Assembly: GCA_037179385.1 (NCBI GenBank)
Contig: CM074185.1
Span: 50,595,000 to 50,658,999, forward strand
From: Holothuria scabra
Lineage: Eukaryota; Echinodermata; Holothuroidea; Aspidochirotida; Holothuriidae
Length of the DNA: 64,000 bases
Direction: 5' to 3'
The position numbers and the translations under genes were made by a program. This document shows positions 58,701 to 63,779 of this stretch, in pieces. The notes below the pieces were generated by a model that worked only from the letters and a program-made list of their open reading frames with translations, searched no databases and was not told the origin of the DNA. Position 1 is the first letter of the stretch; each line of letters opens with the position of its first letter.

Positions 58701-60807
58701 TACAGAGTCTGTCAGACTCTGAGGACTAAGAAATTTCACACATTGCGCTTCTTTAAGTATGCTATTACTTTATCTCACCCCTGGGAGGATGGTGTTGATT
58801 TTCTTGGCAGATAGTTTGGTTGGATGGTAAACAAGACGTTTACTTTTAAGGGCAGCTTTTGTCTTGTTTTCTTATAAACTGTAAATTTTTGCATTAGGCA
58901 TCCATGCTATAAACTTCATGGATTGCCTTATGTTCCATAAAAATCTGCTAAAAATCATGCTTATGTTTGTACTTTATGTATATGGTCTGATATGCATTTA
59001 AGTTGCTAAATGGTACTTACTCCATTTATGTTTAGATTTTGATGGAATTTTCGTTTCTTTTACATTTCCTCATTTCAGCCTTTTGTGTTATCATCAGCTG
59101 ACAGAGATTACGTTCATGTGGATAGACTGTTGGTCCAAAGAAAAGGAAAGAAACATCAAAAGGTAGGCAACAAAGAATTAAAAGGTAAAAAATAGAGATG
59201 ATAAAAGGTAGAGAACAAAATTCCAAAAGGAATGGCACAAAGCATCAAAAGAAAAGGGATAAAATATTAAAAAGTAGGCAACAGACTATCAAAATATAGG
59301 GACTAAATTATTGAAAGGCAGGGAACAATATCTCAAAAAGACACTTTTCTGAATAGAATTTCAAAAGACCTCTAAGCAGTGAGTTTTGCTGTGCATTGTA
59401 TTTGCTTGCAGTAAACTTTCTTTGACAAAATTGATATGTGCCAAAAATCTATCCCACAATTCTTTGTAAATTTTGCTATTTTGCAAATGAAGGAAAATAG
59501 TTCAAGATAGAGGAATAACATTAAAAAGGTGGCAATAAAGTTTTACTAGGAAACAACTTAACAAAAGGCCGGAAGCATAATGTTAAAGCGTAATTAAGAA
59601 ACTGTCTTAAGGTAGCAAATATCCCAAGAAGGTAGGGAACAAAACTTCAAAAGGTGAGGAGCAAAATATCAAATTAACTTGAAGAAGAAATCATCAAGGA
59701 GGTAGTGAATGAAATATTAACAGGCAGGGAACAAAGTTACAGCTCAGTAACTTCTAGACAGTCTTGCAACCTTCTTCTGGACTGAAAACAAAACTATTTC
59801 ATTAATGTTTGCCAGAAGGTGTTTTCTTTACCCAGTGCAATACTGGTAAGACATCTGGAAGTTTGGGTATGACCCCTAAAATAAAATATGCAGATATGAA
59901 TTAGTAAACTTGCTTGAAAAATTTTGCCCCCCCCCCCCCAACCCTTATGATGGCCATGTCGACTGCAGGGTTGTTGTACAGTAAACATTTCAAAGTACTG
60001 TCATATACTGTATAGTTACTGCACTACATTTACACCATACTGTGGTGCTGCTGAAATTATAGCGTACCCCATAGATGTTACTTTTGTTATAATTGAATTT
60101 TCCTAATTAGATTTTCTCATGTCCCTTATCAGACAGAAAGTGTTCTCAGCAGTTGAGTTGTTTCACTTTTTTTCTTTGCAGTAGTACTTTAAATTACAGG
60201 AAGTATATACAAATTCTACCTGTCAGTGTTCTAAAGCCCAGTCTACATGATCATATATTTGACCATGAGACCATTGTTACACAAATGTTTGAACCTTTGT
60301 TGAGGACGTGAGACATGCAGCTAAACATTTCAGCACCTTCATACCTGGTGGATGTTGTTCAAATTTGTTGGGAAAATGCTCCACACAATTTCTCCATTAG
60401 CAACCTCATACAAATGTGATGTTTTTAACCAAATGTATGATTGTGGAGACAGAGCTCAAGCAAGTAATATGCAAACATAGGAGATATGGACTTTGTAAAC
60501 AGCAATCTCTTCCAAAGAAAATATCTGAGAGATCCCTCATTATTTATGGAAAAATTAAAAACATTGTCTGGAATACAAAGAATATGATTGAGTCAGGATC
60601 ACCAGGGAATGATGTGACTGAGAAATTTGAAAATCTTTTGCAATCAAGGAAATAAATATCTAAAATATTTTTCATTTCAGCTTGTTGTACTTCTTCTAAG
60701 TGACATTGTTGTTTTTGGAAAACTGTTTTCCAATGGACATTTCAAAGTTTTGTATGAGCCTCTGGAACTAAATGACATCAGCTGGTTGGACTCTAGCAGC
60801 AAAAGAT
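22549..60807 (+). CDS. RGS3: RGS3-like regulator of G-protein signalling, partial gene (12 exons; RGS domain off the right edge)
   Basis: Twelve exons splice with matching phases into 622 codons plus one base (1867 nt). Residues 67-190 form a C2 domain, whose last strands contain IGCMSFGVKHILTNDK and GWFHLLDAATGKRKH. As I remember human long RGS3, these match its IGCMSFGVKSLLTPDK and GWYYLL. Residues 224-300 are a PDZ domain with the carboxylate-binding loop GKYGFGL and the GGPAYSVGVREGDTFLELDG helix region. Residues 300-552 are a linker, basic first and acidic/Ser-rich later. Residues 553-622 start a PH-like segment (LLLSDIVVFGKLF). The family's long isoforms end in an RGS domain that speeds Galpha GTP hydrolysis; here it would lie beyond 64 kb. 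C2 and PDZ domains would place the protein at membranes or receptor complexes. The C2 calcium-binding aspartates are not evident, so calcium-independent binding is likely. The start is the first ATG in exon 1 (context AAAATGG). An upstream in-frame coding exon cannot be excluded. C2-PDZ also occurs in other scaffolds, but the exon-by-exon match favours RGS3. Confidence 0.85.
22790..23050 (+). mobile_element. tRNA-Glu-derived SINE, near full length
   Basis: The head folds like a tRNA. The anticodon stem TCTGC/GCGGA (22822-22826, 22834-22838) encloses a 7-base loop with anticodon CTC (Glu), and the T arm is CTGGG-TTCAATT-CCCAG. The B box is GGTTCAATTCC (22846-22856). The body contains AACAAGCCAGTGAGCC and CTCAACTTGAACCA, shared with the copies at 24.7 and 61.0 kb. 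It lies in intron 1; boundaries are approximate. Confidence 0.85.
23051..23500. other. Intron 1 sequence, nothing recognised
   Basis: AT-rich intron without recognisable elements. Confidence 0.5.
23503..23700. mobile_element. Possible short transposon with G/C-run ends
   Basis: The left end GTGTAGCCAAG and right end (complement) GGCATAGCCATGG are loosely inverted, each followed by a run of G (or C on the other strand). GGTAAGAGGCAGG precedes the element and GGTAAGAAGGCAGG follows it, a possible target duplication. This pattern resembles the CAGTGGCG-ended elements elsewhere but is more decayed. Confidence 0.4.
23701..24674. other. Intron 1 sequence, nothing recognised
   Basis: No repeat family or exon recognised. 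TACTGTA/TACAGTA heptamers are frequent. Confidence 0.5.
24687..24846 (-). mobile_element. 5'-truncated tRNA-derived SINE with 12-bp target duplication
   Basis: On the - strand this repeats the body and tail of the 22.8-kb SINE, lacks the tRNA head, and ends in a tail of AACTAGCTAACTAAC type. GTAATCTCTCTG occurs on both sides (24675-24686 and 24847-24858), a perfect 12-bp duplication that shows LINE-type retroposition. Confidence 0.88.
24859..25570. other. Rest of intron 1
   Basis: No recognisable element. Ends at the AACAG acceptor of exon 2. Confidence 0.5.
25571..25621 (+). CDS. RGS3: Exon 2 of RGS3-like gene (C2 strand 1)
   Basis: The acceptor ATAACAG and donor AATG|GTAAGT flank a 51-bp exon, phase 1 to phase 1. 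It encodes QLNVALYKNKSFVLVN, corresponding to the first beta strands of the RGS3 C2 domain (human GQLKLSID..RVLLLH). Confidence 0.85.
25622..25989. other. Intron 2, 5' part
   Basis: Nothing recognised. Confidence 0.5.
25990..26144. mobile_element. Foldback MITE with 51-bp terminal inverted repeats
   Basis: Arms 25990-26040 and 26094-26144 are inverted copies identical at 43 of 51 positions, starting TAGACC.ATTTCCAAA and ending GTTTTGG. The loop is itself partly palindromic. TA at both outer edges would fit a Tc1/mariner-type target. A single related arm occurs at about 59439-59482. Confidence 0.75.
26145..27543. other. Intron 2, central part
   Basis: No recognisable element or exon. Confidence 0.45.
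27544..27729 (-). mobile_element. LINE fragment, reverse transcriptase thumb region
   Basis: The - strand frame of 61 codons contains KGLFRPILEYACCIWDPHQS followed by LQDELEGIQQRLAHF. This is the conserved phrase after the catalytic core in CR1/L2/Jockey-type LINE proteins. It is a short internal piece with no intact element. Confidence 0.85.
28023..28075. repeat. TG microsatellite
   Basis: GT/GTAT repeats with few interruptions, immediately before the 145-bp tandem array. Confidence 0.85.
28082..29570 (+). repeat. 145-bp tandem array carrying nuclear-receptor DR1/DR4-type motifs
   Basis: AGGTCAAAGGTCA, a perfect DR1 (two AGGTCA half-sites separated by one base), starts at 28186, 28331, 28476, 28621, 28766, 28911, 29046 and 29191. 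Every step is 145 bp except one of 135 bp. Most units continue with TTTG, a GGGTCA-type half-site, four bases and another GGGTCA, giving half-sites at 1/4/4 spacing. Shared unit sequence includes TTTCAAACTTGATATGTTGA, CCTTGTTTACAC and GAAGAACCC. Two or three more units to about 29.6 kb have degenerate motifs. Frames read through the array are not genes. Confidence 0.93.
29571..30509. other. Intron 2, 3' part
   Basis: A 120-codon open frame at 29656-30018 has no recognisable domain. It cannot be joined without disturbing the continuous exon 2-exon 3 C2 frame, so I treat it as chance. Confidence 0.5.
30510..30562 (+). CDS. RGS3: Exon 3 of RGS3-like gene (C2)
   Basis: The acceptor TTCACAG and donor CAA|GTAAGT flank a 53-bp exon, phase 1 to 0. 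It encodes VVQGIFESEKHALSTYVQ, aligning with the IIEG..DPYVK loop and strand of the C2 domain. The usual calcium-binding Asp before PYV is replaced by Thr here. Confidence 0.85.
30563..31356. other. Intron 3
   Basis: No element recognised. A short AT microsatellite (TATATATA) lies at about 31065-31090. Confidence 0.55.
31357..31451 (+). CDS. RGS3: Exon 4 of RGS3-like gene (C2)
   Basis: The acceptor TCTTTAG and donor TT|GTAAGT flank a 95-bp exon, phase 0 to 2. It encodes the middle C2 strands: VAIELNGEKLNTQYTKLVER, then TNGPYYKEIFW. Confidence 0.85.
32029..32683. mobile_element. Outer inserted transposon with CAGRG..GCGGAG ends
   Basis: The left end is CAGGGACTGCGGAGACAGG and the right end reads CAGAGGTCGCGGAGCCA when complemented. 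ACACT flanks both sides (32024-32028, 32684-32688). Both sub-ends contain GGGGCTA-type sequence. The middle is occupied by the insertion at 32132-32632, leaving only about 150 bp of this element. Confidence 0.7.
32132..32632. mobile_element. Nested hAT-type MITE with perfect 8-bp target duplication
   Basis: The ends are TGGGGATGCCACAATA and, complemented, TAGGGCTGCCACGATA. GCTGCTTC lies directly on both sides (32124-32131 and 32633-32640). The internal sequence has ATATCG-rich subterminal repeats on both sides. At 501 bp it has no coding capacity. Confidence 0.9.
34571..35633. other. Intron 4, 3' part
   Basis: No element or exon recognised. Confidence 0.5.
35634..35699 (+). CDS. RGS3: Exon 5 of RGS3-like gene (C2)
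   Basis: The acceptor TACTGTAG and donor AAAAG|GTCAGT flank a 66-bp exon, phase 2 to 2. It encodes SINELHYGSRVVITVFEKVQ, aligning with the RLLVTVWNR strand of RGS3 C2. Confidence 0.85.
35700..37384. other. Intron 5, 5' part with a short conserved repeat core
   Basis: CCTGCCTGTCGTAAGAGGCA at 36654-36673, preceded by ATATGCCCAC, recurs at 52463 (intron 9) with few changes, preceded by GTATGCCCAC. I take this as the core of a dispersed repeat. Otherwise nothing recognised. Confidence 0.5.
37385..37640. mobile_element. MITE with CAAGAGCAGTC ends (copy 1)
   Basis: The left end is GTCAAGAGCAGTCCCCC and the right end reads GGCAAGAGCAGTCACCCC when complemented. The internal sequence matches the repeat at 57321-58405 (for example AAGTATCTTTCATTAAAT, ACCAAGCAGTT and CTCTCAACAGCCAAT). 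No target duplication could be fixed. Confidence 0.75.
37641..38802. other. Intron 5, middle
   Basis: No element or exon recognised. Confidence 0.5.
38811..39075. mobile_element. MITE with 8-bp target duplication TACATTAA
   Basis: The left end ATGAATAAGCCCTTACTCAA faces a right end reading AAATAGCCCTTACTTAAAT when complemented. TACATTAA is present at 38803-38810 and 39076-39083. An inner hairpin pairs ACAGTTTATA with TATAAACTGT. hAT-type by duplication length; no coding capacity. Confidence 0.8.
39473..39576. repeat. Four perfect 26-bp tandem copies
   Basis: The unit begins ATTGTTGCTGTATTG and ends TTAATATTCAT. Four units run without a mismatch, so the expansion is recent and may vary between individuals or reflect assembly. 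Confidence 0.95.
40141..40198 (+). CDS. RGS3: Exon 6 of RGS3-like gene (C2 signature)
   Basis: The acceptor TTTCACAG and donor AAG|GTGAGT flank a 58-bp exon, phase 2 to 0. It encodes SINIGCMSFGVKHILTNDK. IGCMSFGVK is the most family-specific match in the window. Confidence 0.92.
40199..43701. other. Intron 6
   Basis: Homopolymers (T at about 40428-40440, A at about 40591-40608) suggest old retroposed tails. No family recognised and no exon seen. Confidence 0.5.
43702..43848 (+). CDS. RGS3: Exon 7 of RGS3-like gene (C2 end and C2-PDZ linker)
   Basis: The acceptor TTGTGTAG and donor AGC|GTGAGT flank 49 codons in phase 0. GWFHLLDAATGKRKHHPV closes the C2 domain; a charged linker follows (KMHREVIKKDEPNTDLSQIR). 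Confidence 0.88.
43849..44751. other. Intron 7, 5' part
   Basis: Nothing recognised. Confidence 0.5.
44760..45110. mobile_element. hAT-type MITE (CAGTGG ends) with perfect 8-bp target duplication
   Basis: The left end is CAGTGGCAGCACCAGAATG and the right end reads CAGTGGTGGCACTATGGG when complemented. CATGTGAA lies at 44752-44759 and 45111-45118. The 351-bp element contains a G-run and no coding frame. Confidence 0.9.
45119..46017. other. Intron 7, middle
   Basis: No gene. The 45.8-46.2 kb part is rich in AACCTG/CAGGTT words in both orientations and surrounds the minisatellite that follows. Confidence 0.5.
46018..46105. repeat. 11-bp minisatellite, eight units
   Basis: The unit is AAACCTGTGGC with variants (TTTGTC, TGTGTC, TATGTC). 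Eight successive units fill the interval exactly. Scattered AACCTGTG words continue on both sides. Confidence 0.92.
46106..46936. other. Intron 7, 3' part
   Basis: Open frames on both strands at 46.5-46.9 kb show no recognisable domain. Ends at the ACTGTAG acceptor of exon 8. Confidence 0.5.
46937..47021 (+). CDS. RGS3: Exon 8 of RGS3-like gene (PDZ N-terminal half)
   Basis: The acceptor ACTGTAG and donor CCAG|GTGAGC flank an 85-bp exon, phase 0 to 1. It encodes VVLSKDHRGKYGFGLQN and on to VGRVRP. GKYGFGL is the PDZ carboxylate-binding loop (family pattern R/K-x3-G-[LF]-G-F, GKDGFGF in human RGS3). Confidence 0.9.
47171..49073. mobile_element. hAT-type non-autonomous transposon, 1.9 kb, perfect 8-bp target duplication
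   Basis: It starts TAGGGCTGCAATGGTTA and its complementary end starts TAGGGCTGTGCATTCTC. CATGCCAA is found at 47163-47170 and 49074-49081. Subterminal GTTTAACCGTTTAACC on the left and TTAAAC/GTTAACTG words on the right resemble hAT transposase-binding repeats. An internal pair TTGTGATTGG/CCAATCACAA at about 48310-48354 forms inverted CCAAT motifs. The longest frame is about 100 codons, so there is no transposase. Confidence 0.9.
49082..50536. other. Intron 8, 3' middle
   Basis: No element or exon recognised; AT-rich. Confidence 0.5.
50537..50943. mobile_element. MITE-like inverted repeat with ACACGGACTT/AGCACGGACTT ends
   Basis: The left end TGATGAGCACGGACTT and complemented right end TCATCAACACGGACTT match, and then ACATGGACA.AGCAT matches in both. 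Further in, both arms carry CCAAGATGGC (CCGCC on the left, TGTC on the right). No clear target duplication. Confidence 0.65.
51080..51185 (+). CDS. RGS3: Exon 9 of RGS3-like gene (PDZ C-terminal half)
   Basis: The acceptor GCTTGTAG and donor TTGAG|GTAAGA flank a 106-bp exon, phase 1 to 2. It encodes GPAYSVGVREGDTFLELDG and then FNVAGATSQLISSILR. The helix alphaB position is SQLISSIL; its first residue is Ser, not the His of class I domains, so ligand preference is unclear. Confidence 0.9.
51186..55453. other. Intron 9
   Basis: The only repeat recognised is the core CCTGCCTGTCATAAGAGG at 52463, shared with intron 5. G-rich (52.91 kb) and TATATA (53.52 kb) tracts occur. No exon is needed between exons 9 and 10, because phases and the PDZ sequence join directly. 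Confidence 0.5.
55454..56249 (+). CDS. RGS3: Exon 10 of RGS3-like gene (PDZ end and long linker)
   Basis: The acceptor TCTTGCAG and donor AAAG|GTTAGT flank a 796-bp exon, phase 2 to 0. The last PDZ strand is SGYVTCLLQR. After it comes a Ser/Pro/Arg-rich stretch (for example RMSLSGRRKVDRFKTQRG), a Leu/Arg-rich helix-like part (RRLQRELAERVALRQMRLKQ), and then a Glu/Ser-rich acidic segment (EREIESEETTSSEDD). The linker looks intrinsically disordered. A poorly conserved, acidic middle region is also a feature of vertebrate RGS3. Confidence 0.88.
56250..57320. other. Intron 10, 5' part
   Basis: Nothing recognised. Confidence 0.5.
57321..58405. mobile_element. MITE with CAAGAGCA ends (copy 2), split by a LINE
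   Basis: The outer parts align with 37385-37640: the left start TTAAAGGTCAAGAGCA, and after the insertion AAGTATCTTTCATTAAAT, AAACCAAGCAGTT, ACTCTTAACAGCCAAT and the end GTGACTGCTCTTG. Without the LINE the element would be about 270 bp, close to copy 1. Confidence 0.78.
57354..58160 (-). mobile_element. 5'-truncated L1/Tx1-like LINE with intact C-terminal frame
   Basis: The - strand frame runs unbroken for 222 codons to a stop at 57496. It has the C-terminal pattern WEIKLQYFQYRFLHRILGTN, then FFCNLHDETLEHLFWKC, as in L1-type ORF2 zinc-binding tails. The residue where the family usually has the first Cys is Gly (PLGFFC). A 142-bp 3' region ends in an A9 run. CCAAACTTATT flanks it at 57343-57353 and 58161-58171, a perfect 11-bp target duplication. 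Confidence 0.88.
58406..59078. other. Intron 10, 3' part
   Basis: Nothing recognised. Confidence 0.5.
59079..59162 (+). CDS. RGS3: Exon 11 of RGS3-like gene (PH-like segment start)
   Basis: The acceptor CATTTCAG and donor CAAAAG|GTAGGC flank 28 codons in phase 0. It encodes PFVLSSADRDYVHVDRLLVQ and then RKGKKHQK, equivalent to the segment before LLLFTK in human RGS3. The donor lies in the first unit of a 22-bp tandem repeat. Confidence 0.82.
59155..59745 (+). repeat. Degenerate ~22-bp tandem repeat starting at the exon 11 donor
   Basis: The unit is approximately AAAAGGTAGGGAACAAAATATC. Eight units from 59158 to about 59335 are in near-perfect 22-bp register, and looser copies run to about 59745, interrupted by an unrelated piece (about 59340-59510, including a MITE arm). 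The first unit contains the real donor CAAAAG|GTAGGC. Several later units keep donor-like AAAAGGTAGAG, AAGAAGGTAGGG and AAAAGGTGAGG. Confidence 0.85.
59746..60680. other. Intron 11, 3' part
   Basis: C-homopolymer at about 59926-59939. A 79-codon frame at 60416-60655 is unrecognised. Ends at the CATTTCAG acceptor. Confidence 0.5.
60681..60807 (+). CDS. RGS3: Exon 12 of RGS3-like gene (PH-like segment)
   Basis: The acceptor CATTTCAG and donor AGAT|GTAAGT flank a 127-bp exon, phase 0 to 1. It encodes LVVLLLSDIVVFGKLFSNGH, then FKVLYEPLELNDISWLDSSSKR. LLLSDIVVFGK matches the PH-type strand pair (human LFAYSDLLLFTK). The next exon is not in the window. Confidence 0.85.
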
Positions 60808-60970
60808 GTAAGTACCAGCTGTTAAGTACACACATATGATTACAAGTGAGTACTTTGTGTAATGTCTTGTTTGAGTACCAAAGGCAACCACTGGCCGGTT
60901 TCTAACTGTAAAAGATGCGAGTACCAATTTTGTTGTAACATACATTATTACAAGTGAGTACTTTGTGTGA
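60770..60970 (+). repeat. Tandem duplication of the exon 12 tail and donor (units 1-2)
   Basis: The exon end AGCAAAAGATGTAAGTACC recurs as AACTGTAAAAGATGCGAGTACC at about 60905. The following ATTACAAGTGAGTACTTTGTGT occurs at both 60839 and 60948. The units are about 110 bp apart. Units 3-4 lie to the right of the nested insertions. Confidence 0.85.
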
Positions 60971-63779
60971 AAAAGGCTGTGGCTGGCTCAGCTTGAACCA
61001 AAAGTTGGAAACTGGGCCGTAAAACTAAGCTTTCACGGTATTCCAAAAAAACATAACCGGTATAATCGGACGTCTAATAATCGTACTTCGATTATAACCA
61101 GTTTTTTCCCCGCACATATTGCATTAAGTTCCTATGTTGACATATGTGCTGTAGCAAGCAAGTGACGTACATCTTTGTATCCGTAAGCCAGCGGAACTGG
61201 ATGCCTCAGTTGCGGTACTTGACTGCTAATTATACTACAATTTATCAAAAGCAAAGAACCCTTTTTAATTATGCTCTCGGGCTCAGCTATATAAACTTCA
61301 CACAATGTTCATGAAATATGTGCCCGCAATGTATGGAAATCAGGAATGGAAACTGATTTTTTTGTTTATAATTCCCGCCCTGGCCCTCCCGCTGGCTAGC
61401 TCTCCTTCAGTGCTTAACCCGCCAACAATCCGACTGCGCTATGGTCCGTGTTTTTCCCCTACGTGCGCGGGTCTGCTCTACTACAAACTGAGCCCTAAAA
61501 TTTTTTGCTTGGCTAATAAAACAAAAGCATTGAACTTTTACGGTAGAACCTGCTGTACACCAAAGTGCTATATCCCTTCATTATTTGTTTGTAGTCCTAA
61601 AATTATGCTTGCTTTCATTCAACGATCATTCTAAAACTTTTCAATGAGAGTTGCATAGACCATCGGGATTTACACGGGTCGCCCGATTTCAACATCAGGG
61701 ATCGACGAAACTACGCATATCCGTAGGGACGGTAGTATAAGCCATACTAAAATAACGCAAGTGGTACACTCCAGTTAGCCACGAATGTAATGCAAATAAG
61801 TACATACATTTATGTACAGCTTGCTTCCACGTGGCTTTTGGCCACGTGGCAACTTCCTGTATAATGTACTACCGTAAGCCACACATTCACCCTCGATCAT
61901 TCATTTCGCGAAGCTATCGCGAGCGATTATGAGAGATGTCGTGTACATACAACCGTTTATAAATGAGGATTGCTACCGAACAGAGAATATAATTGCACTT
62001 GTGTTCTGATTGGTTAATTTCGTGTGAGTTGATGTGACGTCTTTACACTGAGCGTTCTTCTAGGCGATCGATGTAGGGATTCCCAAATCTTTGTCCTTTT
62101 TATAAATATTAGAATTTTGTTAATGAAACAGCCCGATGCGCTTCCTTAATAAATAATTGGTGGGGACTTTAAGGTAGAATATATATGTTATAATCAATCA
62201 AATTACTGTGATATGACCGATGGTATTTGAGTTACAACGAATCAGATAAAGCATTACGTATGGATAATTTCGAGACGGCTTGTTGACAGAAACTTCGGCT
62301 GTACCAGCGAACCAAGATGACTTTGAGCCCCGAAAAATACTGTAAAATAACCAATAAATGCAGGCAGTAGATTTTGGAGGACCCTGTCTGCACAGTACAG
62401 ATCGCTTGACCGAAAACTTGGAAGCTGCGCATTACAGCTCATATTGTATAAATTGTATTAGTATTTGCACGGGTACAAATATAGGAACTAGGTACCTAAT
62501 CGCCATACCCGGTGTTATGGTGACTAAAACATGACAACATTTTGTTAGGCGTGTTCCATAGTACATCCATGATATTTTCCGAGATCACATTCACAAGTTC
62601 AATAATACTTCACATGTCACAAGGTTGTATCGTCTCTTTTGTTTCAAATAAAAAATGACAATCTTAACAGAAAAGAGTCACTAGAGCCAAGTAAGAAAAA
62701 TTCTACTCTCCAATGCCTATATCACTAAACGGCTATTAACGTTCTTACGCAGCTAGTCTCGTGTTGACATCCGGGCATGCTGACATAGCTTTCATTCGTA
62801 AAATTCGTAGTATGCACGAATGCCACCCTGGGTCTACCAAACGTGTATGTAATGGCCTGTCTAAAAAATCATGAATATTTTCGGTGTCATTACAGTGATA
62901 TCTTAGTACTTTACACATAGCAGCAAAGTGTTGATTTGGGTACAAGTGACACGCTTAATCATTGTGTAATTTTCGAGTTGTGTTTTTTTTTTTTTGTCAT
63001 TTTACTCGAGGTTGCATACCGTATGAAATGAAAAACCGCACACATGCTAGGCTCAGTTCACGTGCCGAACGTTACGGGCACTGTCTTTGCAAGCTGGGCG
63101 GGGTGATATCTGCAAGTTTCTGCGTAAAACGTTACTATTAATCACTGTCAGACAGCTTGCGTGCAAGAAGTGATGTACATATTGCTGCGAACACACATGT
63201 GAGCAGTATTGTAGCACACTACGTGGCGACAGCAAATTCGGGCCACACGCCGATGAAAATTTCAACTTCAGAAAATGAAGTGCAAACAACTCTCCAACTT
63301 AAACATAATTTCTAAGGACTCTCTTCATTCTCAGACTAGGAGAACGCTTAACAAATTGGCCAAAAATGTTAGTTCATTATCGGGGGAATCATGTAAATGA
63401 AGTGATTCTTTTTGCATGCGATATTTTCAAAGATTTGTGTAGTAGATTTGGGACAGGTAATATGATGGCGCGCGATCACACCGGTTACCCTGCAAAACAC
63501 ATCGTAAATGATCTACTCTCATGGAAACACAAAGGATCCCGCCGCCTATGAGTTGTACTGTCAACTACGACGAGATAGTGCTGTAACTTACATTTTTACG
63601 ATTATTTTACAATTATTCACGATTATTTTCGATTACTACAATATTACCGATTTTTTCGATTTTTCGATTATTCTTCAAGGCAATAATCGAACCGAACCGT
63701 AACCGGTTATTACCGGTATCGGTAATATAACCGGTTTACCGTGAAAGCTTACGTAAAACCCCATCTAACTAACTAACTA
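60971..63779 (+). mobile_element. SINE fragment (5'-truncated) split by an hAT-type element
   Basis: AAAAAGGCTGTGGCTGGCTCA, AGCTTGAACCAAAAGTTGG and ACTGGGCCGTAAAAC match the 22.8- and 24.7-kb SINE body. After the interruption the tail resumes as CCCATCTAACTAACTAACTA (63760-63779). The tRNA head is missing. The insertion point lies inside a unit of the exon-tail duplication. Confidence 0.8.
61026..63751. mobile_element. hAT-type non-autonomous transposon, 2.7 kb, perfect TIR and 8-bp target duplication
   Basis: TAAGCTTTCACGGTA (61026-61040) is perfectly inverted at 63737-63751, and CGTAAAAC lies directly on both sides (61018-61025, 63752-63759). Both subterminal regions are rich in ACCGGT/TAACCGG words and ATTATCG/CGATTA words. 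The body is CpG-rich compared with surrounding introns and is related to the decayed copy in intron 4. No transposase frame is visible (longest about 109 codons). Confidence 0.92.

Noticed and set aside
63366..63702. Short + strand frames at the right end of the 2.7-kb transposon
   Set aside because: They run into subterminal ATT/CGAT repeats and have no transposase motif.
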